Assembly (NCBI RefSeq): GCF_014201315.1
Contig: NZ_JACHDY010000003.1
Coordinates: 186,001 to 250,000, forward strand
DNA from: Edaphobacter lichenicola
GTDB lineage: Bacteria > Acidobacteriota > Terriglobia > Terriglobales > Acidobacteriaceae
Reading direction: 5' to 3'
DNA length: 64,000 nucleotides
The notes beneath the pieces were generated by a model that was not told the origin of the DNA, did not search any database, and was given only the letters and a program-made list of their open reading frames with translations. Positions 6,799 to 15,432 of the stretch are shown in pieces. The translations under genes and the position numbers were made by a program. Each line of letters opens with the position of its first letter. Position 1 is the first letter of the stretch.

Positions 6799-8385
6799 TT
6801 AATGGGCGCCGGCGGGTGGTTTGCCTGGTTTTACTTTTTTCAGGAACCAGACGATGCCTACACAGAAGAAGCAGAGGAGAGAGAGCCAGCGGAAGACATC
6901 GACGAAGGCCCAGTTGGTGGCTTGGCGGCCTAGTTGCTGGTAGAGCGCGGCCTGGGCGGGATCGGCGGCGTTCGCCTTTCCGAAGGGGTTGGTCAGGAAC
7001 TGGGTCATGCCGCCGAGTGCGTTCTGAAACTGCTGGCCGGTGCGAGGGACCGAGTTGATGATCTCGTTTTGGTGGACGTCGGTGCGGCGGGTTAGCAGGG
7101 TGGAGGCGATGGAGATGCCGATGGAGCCGCCTACGTTGCGCATGAGATTGAAGAGGCCGCTGGCGTTGCCGATCTGTTTCGCTTCGAGCGTGCCGTAGGC
7201 GGCGGTGCTGATGGGGACGAAGACAAAGCTGAGACCGAAGCCGGTGATGAGGATGGGGAGGAGCAGGGTGGTGGGGGAGATGTCGAGTGTGACGTTGCCG
7301 AAGTAGAGGGTGGTGAGGCCGAAGGTGAAGAAGCCGAAGGTGAGAAGGTATCGTGGGTCTACTTTGTTGGAGAGGTAGCCGATGATGGGCATGCCGCAGA
7401 CGGCTCCGATGCCTCGGGGGGCGACGACCAGGCCGGCGGTGAAGGCGGTGTAGCCGAGGAGTTCCTGATAGAAGAGCGGCAGGACGGTGACGGTGGAGTA
7501 GATGCCGACGCCGAACATGAAGATGAGAATGCAGCCGAGGAGGAAGTTTCGGTCTTTGAGGACTTTTAGATCGACGATGGTGTCTTTGTCGCGCCAGCAG
7601 TGCCAGCAGAAGTAGATGAAGGAGGTGACTAGGAAGAAGACGGCCCAGCGGATCCAGAGAGCGCCGAACCAGTCATCCTCCTGGCCTTTGTCGAGGACGA
7701 CCTGGAGGCAGCCGGTCCAGACGACGAGGGCAGCGAAGCCGTAGCGGTCGAAGGCAGCGACCTTGGCCTTGCTGATGTAGGGCGGGTCGTGGACGAAGCG
7801 GGTGATCATGAGGATGGCGAGGATGCCGATGGGGATGTTGATGTAGAAGGCGTAGCGCCAGGAGTAGGTGTCGGTGAGCCAGCCGCCGAGGGTGGGGCCG
7901 AGGACGGGGGCGACGACGACACCGAAGGCGAAGACGGCCATGGCGGCTCCGCGTTTTGAGGGCGGGAAGGATTCGAGGAGAATGGCCTGGGAGAGTGGCT
8001 GGAGCGCGCCTCCGCCGGCGCCTTGAACGATGCGGGCCAGGAGCATGATGCCGAGGGTGGGGGCTGCTCCACAGGCGAAGCTGGCGATGGTGAAGATGAC
8101 GATGCAGGAGAGGAGAAAGCGTTTGCGGCCGAAGCGGAGGGAGAACCAGTTGCTGGCGGGGAGGACGATGGCGTTGGCGACAAGATAGCTGGTGAGGACC
8201 CAGGTGGCTTCGTCGTTTGAGGCGGAGAGGGAGCCGGCGATGTAGGGCAGGGCGACCGAGGCGATGGCGGTGTCGAGCACCTCCATGAAGGTGGCGAGCA
8301 TGACGGAGGCGGCGATCAGCCACGGATTGACGCCTTTGGTGACTTCCGCGGATTGATCGGGTGGTGCGGTCGCAGCCGAGGCCAT
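6799..8385 (-). CDS. DHA2-family (EmrB/QacA-type) MFS multidrug exporter
   Basis: The 528-residue protein has about 14 predicted membrane spans. The first carries LDTAIASVALP (residues 37-47), the DHA2 signature, followed by ATWVLTSYLVANA in span 2, the RFGRKR loop between spans 2 and 3, and APVLGPTLGGWLTD in span 5 (antiporter motif). It should export hydrophobic drugs in exchange for protons. No HlyD/EmrA partner gene is adjacent. Only a small lipoprotein-like gene lies upstream on the same strand. The substrate is unknown. Confidence 0.92.
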   Translation of the reverse strand: MASAATAPPDQSAEVTKGVNPWLIAASVMLATFMEVLDTAIASVALPYIAGSLSASNDEATWVLTSYLVANAIVLPASNWFSLRFGRKRFLLSCIVIFTIASFACGAAPTLGIMLLARIVQGAGGGALQPLSQAILLESFPPSKRGAAMAVFAFGVVVAPVLGPTLGGWLTDTYSWRYAFYINIPIGILAILMITRFVHDPPYISKAKVAAFDRYGFAALVVWTGCLQVVLDKGQEDDWFGALWIRWAVFFLVTSFIYFCWHCWRDKDTIVDLKVLKDRNFLLGCILIFMFGVGIYSTVTVLPLFYQELLGYTAFTAGLVVAPRGIGAVCGMPIIGYLSNKVDPRYLLTFGFFTFGLTTLYFGNVTLDISPTTLLLPILITGFGLSFVFVPISTAAYGTLEAKQIGNASGLFNLMRNVGGSIGISIASTLLTRRTDVHQNEIINSVPRTGQQFQNALGGMTQFLTNPFGKANAADPAQAALYQQLGRQATNWAFVDVFRWLSLLCFFCVGIVWFLKKVKPGKPPAGAH

Positions 8386-8579
8386 GGTCTTCCGATGGGT
8401 TCCCTTTGACGGAGTGATTGTCTCCTAAATAGAGGCAAGAAAGGAACTAATGGATGCATTTGGGCGGGAGCGGTGCGGTTAGCGACGCAAAAAGGCGGCA
8501 GGCCCGTTGGATGGAGCCTGTCGCGCTTGGTTGGTTGTGGTTTCCGGCGATCGGACTGCCGGGTCGGTGTCGATGGGTC

Positions 8580-8867
8580 TTAGGAGGGGTTGCGGCCGCT
8601 CGGGCCCATCGACTGGGAGACTGTATGGAAGGATCCGCCCTGGAGCCTGCGGGTGGAAGGCGAGTGACGCAGCGGGGGGACCTGAACGGAGTCGAGACTC
8701 TTGGGAAGGTGGGTGGACCAGGTGTAGGTGGTCGAGGAGATATTGGTAGGGGTGGCGTCTTCGGTGGCGTTGCAACCGGAGAGGAGACCGGCGAGGAGGC
8801 CAGCCAGGCCCAGGGAGGCGACTTTCAGGAGGCGACGTGCGGTGCGGCGGGCAGTAGATGAAGGCAT
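8580..8867 (-). CDS. Small putative lipoprotein
   Basis: This 95-residue frame begins MPSSTARRTARR, then has a hydrophobic stretch and the lipobox LLSGC at about residue 32, which would make it an outer or inner membrane lipoprotein with a mature part of about 65 residues. GGAG lies 8 bases before the ATG at 8867. The third codon positions are strongly G/C on this strand, supporting real coding. The mature part has no family I recognise. It could be the shortened remnant of the outer membrane component that often accompanies DHA2 exporters such as the one downstream, but that is speculation. Confidence 0.55.
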   Translation of the reverse strand: MPSSTARRTARRLLKVASLGLAGLLAGLLSGCNATEDATPTNISSTTYTWSTHLPKSLDSVQVPPLRHSPSTRRLQGGSFHTVSQSMGPSGRNPS

Positions 8868-9225
8868 GAGCAACGCTCCAAGTGATACAGAATTGAGGGA
8901 AGCGTAAGCCGGGGCATCAAGGGCGACAATGACACCTTCGGGGTAGCGGTGGGAGAGAGGAAAAGGGTCGATTTGGTGACCTGCGTGTTTGATTTATCGG
9001 TGGCGGTTGAGGGGGAGGAGAGGCGTCAGGGCGATTTTTTTTGTCTGGATGGGGGTCCTTTGGTAACGGAGAGGGAGGGGTAAACCTTTCTAAACGAATG
9101 GGTAAGGGTTCTGCATCCTGATGGTGGCTGGGTACATCAGAATAGTTGACACTAAGTGACTCAAGATGAGATTCTAGAGAAGTCAAAATTTTGATGGGCT
9201 GTGAGCCCGGAAATGGGGATGTGGG
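8868..9225. other. Intergenic region between lipoprotein and dnaK
   Basis: This 358-base divergent spacer has no convincing gene. It contains the dnaK promoter with the HAIR-like operator near 9145 and a T-run at 9035-9042. The sequence near 9060-9115 is purine-rich. I see no CIRCE element. Confidence 0.6.
9145..9175 (+). promoter_or_regulatory. HAIR-like HspR operator overlapping the dnaK promoter
   Basis: The HspR operator consensus is CTTGAGT-N7-ACTCAAG. Here the right half ACTCAAG (9159-9165) is perfect, the spacer is exactly 7 bases and the left half GTTGACA (9145-9151) keeps TTGA, giving 11 of 14 matches. The same bases contain a perfect -35 hexamer TTGACA (9146-9151), with a weak -10 GATTCT 18 bases further on (9170-9175). 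Repressor binding would therefore block RNA polymerase. An HspR homologue is encoded at 15007, at the end of the cluster. Confidence 0.75.
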
Positions 9226-11142
9226 ATGGCAAAGATTATTGGAATTGACCTGGGAACGACGAACTCGTGCGTTGCGGTGATGGAGGGTGGCGAGCCGAAG
9301 GTGATCCCGAATGAAGAGGGTGGCCGGACTACGCCATCAGTGGTTGCGTTTACCAAGAGCGGGGAGCGGCTGGTGGGCCAGGTGGCCAAGCGGCAGGCGA
9401 TTACGAACCCGGAGAACACGATCTATTCGATCAAGCGGTTTATGGGTCGCCGGTTGAACGAGGTTGGCGATGAGATGAAGATGGTGCCGTACAAGGTGGT
9501 GGCGAAGGGCGACAACATCGTCATTGTGGCACAGGGCAAGGAGTACACGCCGCCTGAGATCTCGGCGATGATTCTGCAGAAGTTGAAGAAAGCATCGGAG
9601 GACTACCTCGGGACTTCGGTGACGGAGGCTGTGATTACGGTTCCGGCTTACTTCAACGATGCACAGCGTCAGGCGACGAAAGATGCGGGCAGGATTGCCG
9701 GGCTTGACGTGAAGCGCATTGTGAACGAGCCGACGGCGGCTGCGCTGGCGTATGGGCTGGATAAGAAGAAGGACGAGACGATTGCGGTCTATGACTTCGG
9801 CGGCGGAACGTTCGATATCTCGATCCTAGAGGTTGGCGAAGGCGTGATTGAGGTGAAGTCGACCAATGGCGATACGCATCTTGGCGGCGACAATCTCGAC
9901 CAGCGCATTGTGGATTGGCTGATTGCGGAGTTCAAGTCGGAGACTGGGCTTGATCTGCACTCGAAGGGCAACGAGATGGCGCTGCAGCGGCTGAAGGATG
10001 CTGCGGAGCGGGCGAAGATCGAGTTGTCGACGGCGCAGGAGACGGAGATTAATCTGCCGTTTATTACTGCCGATGCGAGTGGGCCGAAGCACCTGGTGCG
10101 GAAGTTGACGCGTGCGAAGCTGGAGTCGCTGGTCGATGATCTGCTGCAGCGGTCGATTGGACCTTGCAAGCAGGCGATGAAGGACGCCGGTGTGGATGCG
10201 AGCAAGATCGACGAGGTGGTTCTCGTCGGTGGACAGACTCGTATGCCGAAGATTCAGCAGCTGGTGAAGGATCTGTTCGGCAAGGAGCCGCATAAGGGTG
10301 TGAACCCGGATGAAGTCGTGGCGATCGGCGCGGCGGTTCAGGCTGGCGTGCTGGCGGGCGAGGTGAAGGATCTGTTGCTGCTCGACGTGACTCCGCTGAC
10401 GTTGTCGATTGAGACGATGGGCGGTGTGGCGACGGCGATGATCAACCGGAATACGACGATTCCGACGAAGAAGACGGAGACGTTCTCGACGGCGGCGGAC
10501 TCGCAGACTGAGGTTGAGGTGCATGTGCTGCAGGGAGAACGGCCGATGGCGTCGCAGAACCGGACACTGGGCAAGTTCAAGCTGGCTGGAATTCCTCCGG
10601 CTCCGCGTGGCGTGCCGCAGATCGAGGTTACGTTTGACATCGACGCCAACGGCATTCTGAATGTGACGGCGAAGGACAATGCGACGGGAAAAGACCAGAA
10701 GATTACGATTACCAGTTCGTCGGGCCTGAGCAAGGAAGAGGTTGAGCGGATGGCGAAGGATGCCGAGGCTCATGCTGCGGAAGACAAAGAGCAGCGCGAT
10801 GCGGTTGAGGCTCGGAATGGGCTGGATTCGCTGGTCTACAACATTGAGAAGATGTTGAAGGATGCCGGCGATAAGGTTCAGGCATCAGATAAGAGCGAGG
10901 TTGAGACGGCGCTGGCCGAGGCGAAGACGACTCTGGCGGGTACGCCGAGTGCGACAGAGCTGAATGCTGCGAAGGATCGTCTAACGACGGTGAGCCACAA
11001 GCTGGCTGAGGCGATGTACAAGGCCTCTGCGGCTTCAGCACCGACCGATGGTGCGACAGGCGCGACCGAAGCTCATGAGGAGCCGAAGAAGGATGAAGGC
11101 GTGATTGATGCTGAGTACGTCGACGTCGATGAAAAGAAGTAA
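9226..11142 (+). CDS. dnaK: Molecular chaperone DnaK (Hsp70)
   Basis: The 638-residue protein has the full Hsp70 layout: the ATPase domain starting [16 protein letters not shown], the phosphate motif [14 protein letters not shown], the [15 protein letters not shown] segment, the linker [15 protein letters not shown], then the substrate-binding domain and a helical lid ending in [11 protein letters not shown]. The EYVDVD-like tail is typical of bacterial DnaK. With DnaJ and a nucleotide exchange factor it folds nascent and stressed proteins. It is the first gene of the heat-shock cluster under the HAIR-like operator, and a strong terminator follows 33 bases after the stop. grpE is not in this window. 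Confidence 0.98.
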   Translation: MAKIIGIDLGTTNSCVAVMEGGEPKVIPNEEGGRTTPSVVAFTKSGERLVGQVAKRQAITNPENTIYSIKRFMGRRLNEVGDEMKMVPYKVVAKGDNIVIVAQGKEYTPPEISAMILQKLKKASEDYLGTSVTEAVITVPAYFNDAQRQATKDAGRIAGLDVKRIVNEPTAAALAYGLDKKKDETIAVYDFGGGTFDISILEVGEGVIEVKSTNGDTHLGGDNLDQRIVDWLIAEFKSETGLDLHSKGNEMALQRLKDAAERAKIELSTAQETEINLPFITADASGPKHLVRKLTRAKLESLVDDLLQRSIGPCKQAMKDAGVDASKIDEVVLVGGQTRMPKIQQLVKDLFGKEPHKGVNPDEVVAIGAAVQAGVLAGEVKDLLLLDVTPLTLSIETMGGVATAMINRNTTIPTKKTETFSTAADSQTEVEVHVLQGERPMASQNRTLGKFKLAGIPPAPRGVPQIEVTFDIDANGILNVTAKDNATGKDQKITITSSSGLSKEEVERMAKDAEAHAAEDKEQRDAVEARNGLDSLVYNIEKMLKDAGDKVQASDKSEVETALAEAKTTLAGTPSATELNAAKDRLTTVSHKLAEAMYKASAASAPTDGATGATEAHEEPKKDEGVIDAEYVDVDEKK

Positions 11143-11175
11143 GTGTAAATCCATAGAAGTTGTATGGACGTAAGA

Positions 11176-11214
11176 ATAAGAGGGGCGTTCCTATAAGGGT
11201 GCCCCTCTTATTTT
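11176..11214 (+). terminator. Rho-independent terminator after dnaK
   Basis: A perfect 11-bp stem pairs ATAAGAGGGGC (11176-11186) with GCCCCTCTTAT (11201-11211), with a 14-base loop and a TTTT tail. It separates dnaK from the genes downstream, at least in part. Confidence 0.88.
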
Positions 11215-11363
11215 CAAGTTCGGGGTGTGGTGATGGACGTGTAGAGTGCGACTTATCACCCGGAAAGGTGTTTGAAGTGAGCAGGAGTGATGGGCAGGAC
11301 CGATACGCAGAATTGCTTTGGCTGGAGAACCTGGAACTCAATCGATTGCTTGGAGGGAAGACC

Positions 11364-11534
11364 ATGACCGAGACGATGTGGAAGTGCGACCAGGTTCGAG
11401 CAGGCCGGCTGTACAACCGGATGATGTTCGACACCAAGGAAGAAGCAGTGCAGTTCGCCCAGCGGATGCAGCAGATGGAGCCTGACCAGATGTTTTCGAT
11501 TGAAGCGATCGAGGCGAAGCAGGTCTGGAACTGA
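11364..11534 (+). CDS. Conserved-looking small protein of 56 residues, unknown function
   Basis: ATG at 11364 is preceded by GGAGGGAAG with 7 bases of spacing, a strong ribosome site. A longer reading frame starting at 11160 would begin inside the dnaK terminator and is not credible. The product begins MTETMWKCDQVRAG, is rich in Met, Gln and Glu, has one Cys and contains a helix-like stretch KEEAVQFAQRMQQ. It has no signal peptide or membrane span. I do not recognise it. Its place between dnaK and a DNA repair gene in the heat-shock cluster may indicate a stress role, but nothing in the protein shows this. Confidence 0.65.
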   Translation: MTETMWKCDQVRAGRLYNRMMFDTKEEAVQFAQRMQQMEPDQMFSIEAIEAKQVWN

Positions 11535-11720
11535 TGCTTTGGAACTGACTCTTTGATAGTGGCTTGAGTTTTGATTTGCAGACGGTGGCGACGGTAGTGC
11601 TGATTGATCAGCGCCGTCGCCATTGTTTTTCTGTTGTGCAGATTGTTCCACTCCGTGTCTAGTCAATGGGGATACTTCCTTCAGAAACGAACGATTCGAT
11701 TGATAGAAGAGGTCACGAGA

Positions 11721-12623
11721 ATGCCTGAGGGAAATGAGATTCATCGCTGGGCGGAGCGGCATGCTGCAGCGTTTGCCGGGAAGAACGTTCGGGTGGATGG
11801 GCCGCAGGGGCGGTTTACTGACGCGGAGATGATTGATGGCAGGAAGCTGCGGCGGGTGCTGGCTGTGGGGAAGCATCTGGGATATGACTTCGGGAAGGAT
11901 CTAATTCTGCATGTGCATCTTGGACTGCAGGGGGACTTTACGGAGGGCTCGGGGCCGCTGCCTGAGGTGCGTGGCGCGCTGCGGTTGCGGATGTGGAATG
12001 AGGCGGCGGTGAAGAAGCCTGCGGTGCCGGGGGTGAGTAAGCGGCATGCGTGGTACTCGGAGGATGATGGGACGGGTCATATTGAGGCGGCGAAGGTGGC
12101 CTGGGTGGAGTTGCGCGGGCCGATGGACTGCTCGATCTACTCGCAGGCGAAGTGGGATGCGCTGCTGGAGCGGCTGGGGCCTGATCCGCTGAATGGAGAT
12201 GGGCCGGAGAAGATGATTGCGAGGGTTGCTAAGAGTAAGAAGGCGATTGGGGAGTTGTTGATGGATCAGTCGGTGGCGGCGGGAGTGGGGAATATCTTTC
12301 GCGCGGAGTTGCTGTTTCGGGCGAGGCTGAATCCGTTTACGCCGGGGAGGGAGGTAGAGGAGAGCACGCTGCGGTCGATATGGAAGGAGGCGGGCGTGTT
12401 GATGAAGGCTGGGATGGTTGACCGGAGGATTGTGACGACGAAGCCGAAGGATCGGCCTCATAAGCGTGGGCCGGTGCTGAAGGAAGAGGCGCATTATGTG
12501 TATCGGCGGCAGGGGCGGCCCTGCTGGATCAGCGGGACGAAGATTTTGACGAAGGTAATGGCGGGGCGGAACTTGTTCTGGTGTCCGGTCTGCCAGGCGG
12601 GCCCGGATTCACAGGCTGAGTAA
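11721..12623 (+). CDS. Fpg/Nei-family DNA glycosylase/AP lyase with altered zinc finger
   Basis: The start at 11721 is fixed by the processed N-terminus MPEGNE, since Pro2 is the Schiff-base nucleophile and Glu3 the acid in this family. K51 in VGKHLGYDF fits the conserved beta-hairpin lysine. The helix-two-turn-helix region KKAIGELLMDQSVAAGVGN (about residues 196-222) ends in GNIFRAELL. The enzyme removes oxidised bases and cleaves the abasic site. The C-terminal zinc finger is C-x2-S...C-x2-C (PCWISGT...FWCPVCQ), so the second cysteine of the usual four is replaced by serine. The opening MPEGNEIHR resembles actinobacterial Nei2-type proteins rather than MutM. Confidence 0.9.
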   Translation: MPEGNEIHRWAERHAAAFAGKNVRVDGPQGRFTDAEMIDGRKLRRVLAVGKHLGYDFGKDLILHVHLGLQGDFTEGSGPLPEVRGALRLRMWNEAAVKKPAVPGVSKRHAWYSEDDGTGHIEAAKVAWVELRGPMDCSIYSQAKWDALLERLGPDPLNGDGPEKMIARVAKSKKAIGELLMDQSVAAGVGNIFRAELLFRARLNPFTPGREVEESTLRSIWKEAGVLMKAGMVDRRIVTTKPKDRPHKRGPVLKEEAHYVYRRQGRPCWISGTKILTKVMAGRNLFWCPVCQAGPDSQAE

Positions 12624-12672
12624 GGTTTAGAGATGCGCGTGAGGCGCATTGGTAAGAGAATGGAAGAAGATT

Positions 12673-13923
12673 ATGGCGACGACACAGACCAAGGACTACT
12701 ACGGCACGCTGGGCGTGAAGAAGACGGCGACTACAGATGAGATTCGCAAGGCATTTCGCAAGGCTGCCCGGAAGTATCACCCGGACGTGAATCCGAATGA
12801 CAAAAAGGCTGAGGAGAAGTTCAAGGAGATCTCCGAGGCGAACGATGTTCTGAGCGACGAGAAGAAGCGGAAGATCTACGACCAGTTTGGGTTCTACTCG
12901 GACAATATCGACCCGGCTGCGGCGGAGGCTGCGGCACGTGGCGGCTATGGCGGGGGTGCGTCTTCGGGCGGCGGGTATGGCGGTGCGCAGCGTGGGCCGC
13001 GTGGTGGGCAGGAGGTTCCGTTCGACTTTGGCGGGTTCGATTTTTCGGACTTTCAGAGTGGACGCGCGGCACAGCAGCAGGAGCCGGGTGGTGGGTTTGG
13101 CGGGAGCTTCAAGGACATCTTCAGCGGGATGTTCAATGGAGGAAAGCAGGCTGCGCGCGGACCGCAGCCGGGGACTGATCTTGAGTACCAGGTGAGTGTG
13201 GACTTCTGGACGGCGGTGCGCGGCGGCGTGGCGCGGCTGGAGATTCAGCGGCAGGAGGTGTGCCCGACGTGCAAGGGGAAGTCGACGACGGGCGGGAGTG
13301 TGGAGTGTCCGGAGTGCCATGGGTCGGGGCAGGTGACGCAGATGGGCGGACGGATGAAGTTCAATATTCAATGCCCGCGGTGCGGCGGGTCGGGGAAGGT
13401 GCAGAACTCGTGCCCGACCTGCGATGGCGAGGGCGTGGTGACGAAGCGGGAGCCGCTGGAGTTTCGTATCAAGGCAGGGACTCGCGATGGGCAGAGGATT
13501 CGGCTGGCGGGGAAGGGCAATGCCGGGATCAACGGCGGGCCTGCCGGGGATCTGTTTTTGATTATCAAGGCGGGGACGAATCCGGTGTTTACGCGGAGTG
13601 CGGATGACATATATGTAACCGTTCCGGTTACGATGACGGAGGCCGCACTGGGAGCTAAGATCGACGTGCCGACGATCGATTCTCATGAGGGCGGAGCGAG
13701 GACGCAGCTGAAGATTCCGCCGGGGACGCAGACGGGACAGAAGCTGCGGCTGCGGGAGAAGGGCGTGCCTTCGGCTTCGCGGGAGGGTGTGCGCGGGGAT
13801 GAGATTGTCGAGGTGAAGATTGTGGTGCCGAAGGTGCAGGATGAGCGGAGCAAGGAGATTCTGCGCGAGTTGGCGAAGCTGAATCCGGAGGATCCTCGGG
13901 AAGATTTGTTTGCGAAAGCATAA
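12673..13923 (+). CDS. dnaJ: Co-chaperone DnaJ (Hsp40, type I)
   Basis: From ATG at 12673 the protein has 416 residues. The J domain begins [13 protein letters not shown] with the HPD motif at 36-38, followed by a Gly/Phe-rich region (about residues 88-150) and a zinc region with four CxxCxGxG repeats ([32 protein letters not shown]), and a C-terminal substrate domain. It stimulates DnaK ATPase and delivers substrates. The Gly-rich region is long for the family. The gene follows the Nei/Fpg gene after about 50 bases, a spacer that contains a small ATGCGC/GCGCAT hairpin, so both may share a transcript. Confidence 0.96.
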   Translation: MATTQTKDYYGTLGVKKTATTDEIRKAFRKAARKYHPDVNPNDKKAEEKFKEISEANDVLSDEKKRKIYDQFGFYSDNIDPAAAEAAARGGYGGGASSGGGYGGAQRGPRGGQEVPFDFGGFDFSDFQSGRAAQQQEPGGGFGGSFKDIFSGMFNGGKQAARGPQPGTDLEYQVSVDFWTAVRGGVARLEIQRQEVCPTCKGKSTTGGSVECPECHGSGQVTQMGGRMKFNIQCPRCGGSGKVQNSCPTCDGEGVVTKREPLEFRIKAGTRDGQRIRLAGKGNAGINGGPAGDLFLIIKAGTNPVFTRSADDIYVTVPVTMTEAALGAKIDVPTIDSHEGGARTQLKIPPGTQTGQKLRLREKGVPSASREGVRGDEIVEVKIVVPKVQDERSKEILRELAKLNPEDPREDLFAKA

Positions 13924-14037
13924 AATCGCCTTCGCCGTGCATCGAACCATTCATTGAGAAATGTTCGGACGTACATGGTTTGTTTGCACTGATTCTGGTG
14001 CAGCGTGATGAAATCTCTTCAGTTCGGAGGTGATTCC

Positions 14038-14832
14038 ATGTGGCATCTGGCGAAGGCGCTGATGTTTCCCGGTCTCCTGTTCTCCATGATGATGGCCTGC
14101 GCGGTGTGGGTGCAGGCGCAGAGTGGATCGCGACCGACGGCTGAGGAGATTGTTGGCCGGATGCTGGTGAAGAACGGCGAGCGGCTGGCGGCTCTGGAGC
14201 ACTACAAGACGGATCGCACCTATCATCTGGAGTACGACGGAACCGGCGGGAAGCACCACGCGGAGATGGTGGTGCGGGCAGAGTATGTGGCTCCAAGGCG
14301 GAAGTACTTTACGGTGCTGTCGGAGTCGGGTTCGAAGGTATTGTGCAAGGAGGTGCTGCACAGACTGGTGGAGAGGGAGGAGCAGACGGCGGCGAAGACG
14401 GATTGGCAGCGGTCGCTGTTTTCGACCGACACCTACAAGGTGGAGCTGGTGGGGCAGGAGCAACTGGCTGGCGTGAACACGTGGGTGCTGAAGGTGGAAC
14501 CGAAGGTGTCGAGCAAGGTGGCCTATCGGGGGAAGGTGTGGGTGAGTATGGATGACTTTGCCATGGTGCGTGTGAAGGGCGAGCCGGTGAAGAGTCCTTC
14601 GTGGATGATTGACAGCGCGGCGTTCGACACGTGGTACAAGCGGCGGGGGGATGTGTGGGTTCCGGCGAAGAATGTTTCAACGACACATGTGCGGATTGGC
14701 GGTGAGGCGAAGGTGACGATCGACTACGGGAGCTATGATGTGCTGGCGGCGAGGCAGATCGTGACGGGAGACGACACGTACGGGAAGAGATGCCAGTCTC
14801 GAGTGGGGGAAAACGGCTTGCGGCTAGTCTGA
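14038..14832 (+). CDS. Exported LolA/RseB-like outer-membrane lipoprotein-sorting protein
   Basis: GGAGGTGA lies 5 bases before ATG at 14038, favouring this start over one 11 codons upstream. The 264-residue product has a signal peptide (about residues 1-28, ending VQAQS). The mature part (PTAEEIVGRMLVKNGERLAALEHYKTDRTYHLEY) and later VSMDDFAMVRVKGEPVKSP segments fit the LolA/LolB/RseB superfamily, whose half-barrel binds lipids. It sits between dnaJ and hspR. Function in lipoprotein transport or envelope stress sensing is suggested by fold resemblance only. Confidence 0.7.
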   Translation: MWHLAKALMFPGLLFSMMMACAVWVQAQSGSRPTAEEIVGRMLVKNGERLAALEHYKTDRTYHLEYDGTGGKHHAEMVVRAEYVAPRRKYFTVLSESGSKVLCKEVLHRLVEREEQTAAKTDWQRSLFSTDTYKVELVGQEQLAGVNTWVLKVEPKVSSKVAYRGKVWVSMDDFAMVRVKGEPVKSPSWMIDSAAFDTWYKRRGDVWVPAKNVSTTHVRIGGEAKVTIDYGSYDVLAARQIVTGDDTYGKRCQSRVGENGLRLV

Positions 14833-15006
14833 CGCGTTAGTTTGTATGGAGTCTCGGGGGGCGAGGCCGACGATCGGGAGTTTTTCTAGTTGCAGGTGAG
14901 ATGCTGTTCCGGAGGGGCGTGGAGTTTGTTTGACTTGCGTGTGCTGTGAAGCGCTAGACTTCGGGTAGAGCCTCTGATCGGGGCTGTGATTTCAGGGGTT
15001 GGGACT

Positions 15007-15408
15007 ATGGCTACAAAGCGGAAGACCAAGGGCGCGTACATGATCTCGTCTGTGGCGGAGATGTACGAGATTCATCCGCAGACGCTGCGGCTGTATGAGC
15101 GGGAGGGGTTGCTGCGGCCGTCGCGGAGTGAAGGGAATACGCGGCTGTATACGGATGAGGATCTGGAGCGGCTGGAGTTTATCTTGAACCTGGCACGGGA
15201 TCTGGGGGTGAATATCGCCGGGATTGCGATTGTGCTGCAGATGCGCGAACGGATGGAGGAGATGAACCGGCAGATGCAGGGGTTCGTCGACTATGTGCGG
15301 ACGGAGATGCTGACGCGGATGCAGCAACAGCAGGTGCCTGGGACTGGGTTGGTTCCTATGCGGCGGCAGGTGGTGGTGCCGGGGCGGAAGGATAAGAAGG
15401 GCATCTGA
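15007..15408 (+). CDS. hspR: HspR-type MerR-family heat-shock repressor
   Basis: The 133-residue protein has the MerR winged helix at its N-terminus: YMISSVAEMYEIHPQTLRLY (about residues 12-31), then the wing and EDLERLEFILNLARDLGVN. YMIS..A.....HPQTLR..E..GL is the hallmark of HspR, the repressor of dnaK operons in Actinobacteria and some other phyla. A helical stretch rich in Met, Arg and Gln follows, with a basic tail (RRQVVVPGRKDKK). HspR binds HAIR operators with DnaK as co-repressor; a HAIR-like site lies before dnaK. The ATG at 15007 is preferred to a GTG seven codons earlier. Confidence 0.88.
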   Translation: MATKRKTKGAYMISSVAEMYEIHPQTLRLYEREGLLRPSRSEGNTRLYTDEDLERLEFILNLARDLGVNIAGIAIVLQMRERMEEMNRQMQGFVDYVRTEMLTRMQQQQVPGTGLVPMRRQVVVPGRKDKKGI

Positions 15409-15432
15409 GATAGCCCGATCGAGTGTTACAGC

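Noticed and set aside
8454..8861. Plus-strand frame opposite the small lipoprotein
   Set aside because: Codon bias and the lipobox support the minus-strand gene; the plus frame has no ribosome site and a Gly/Arg-rich composition.
10709..11623. A 304-codon minus-strand frame over the dnaK 3' end and terminator
   Set aside because: It overlaps the strong dnaK terminator and the 56-residue gene, shows no domain and has no ribosome site.
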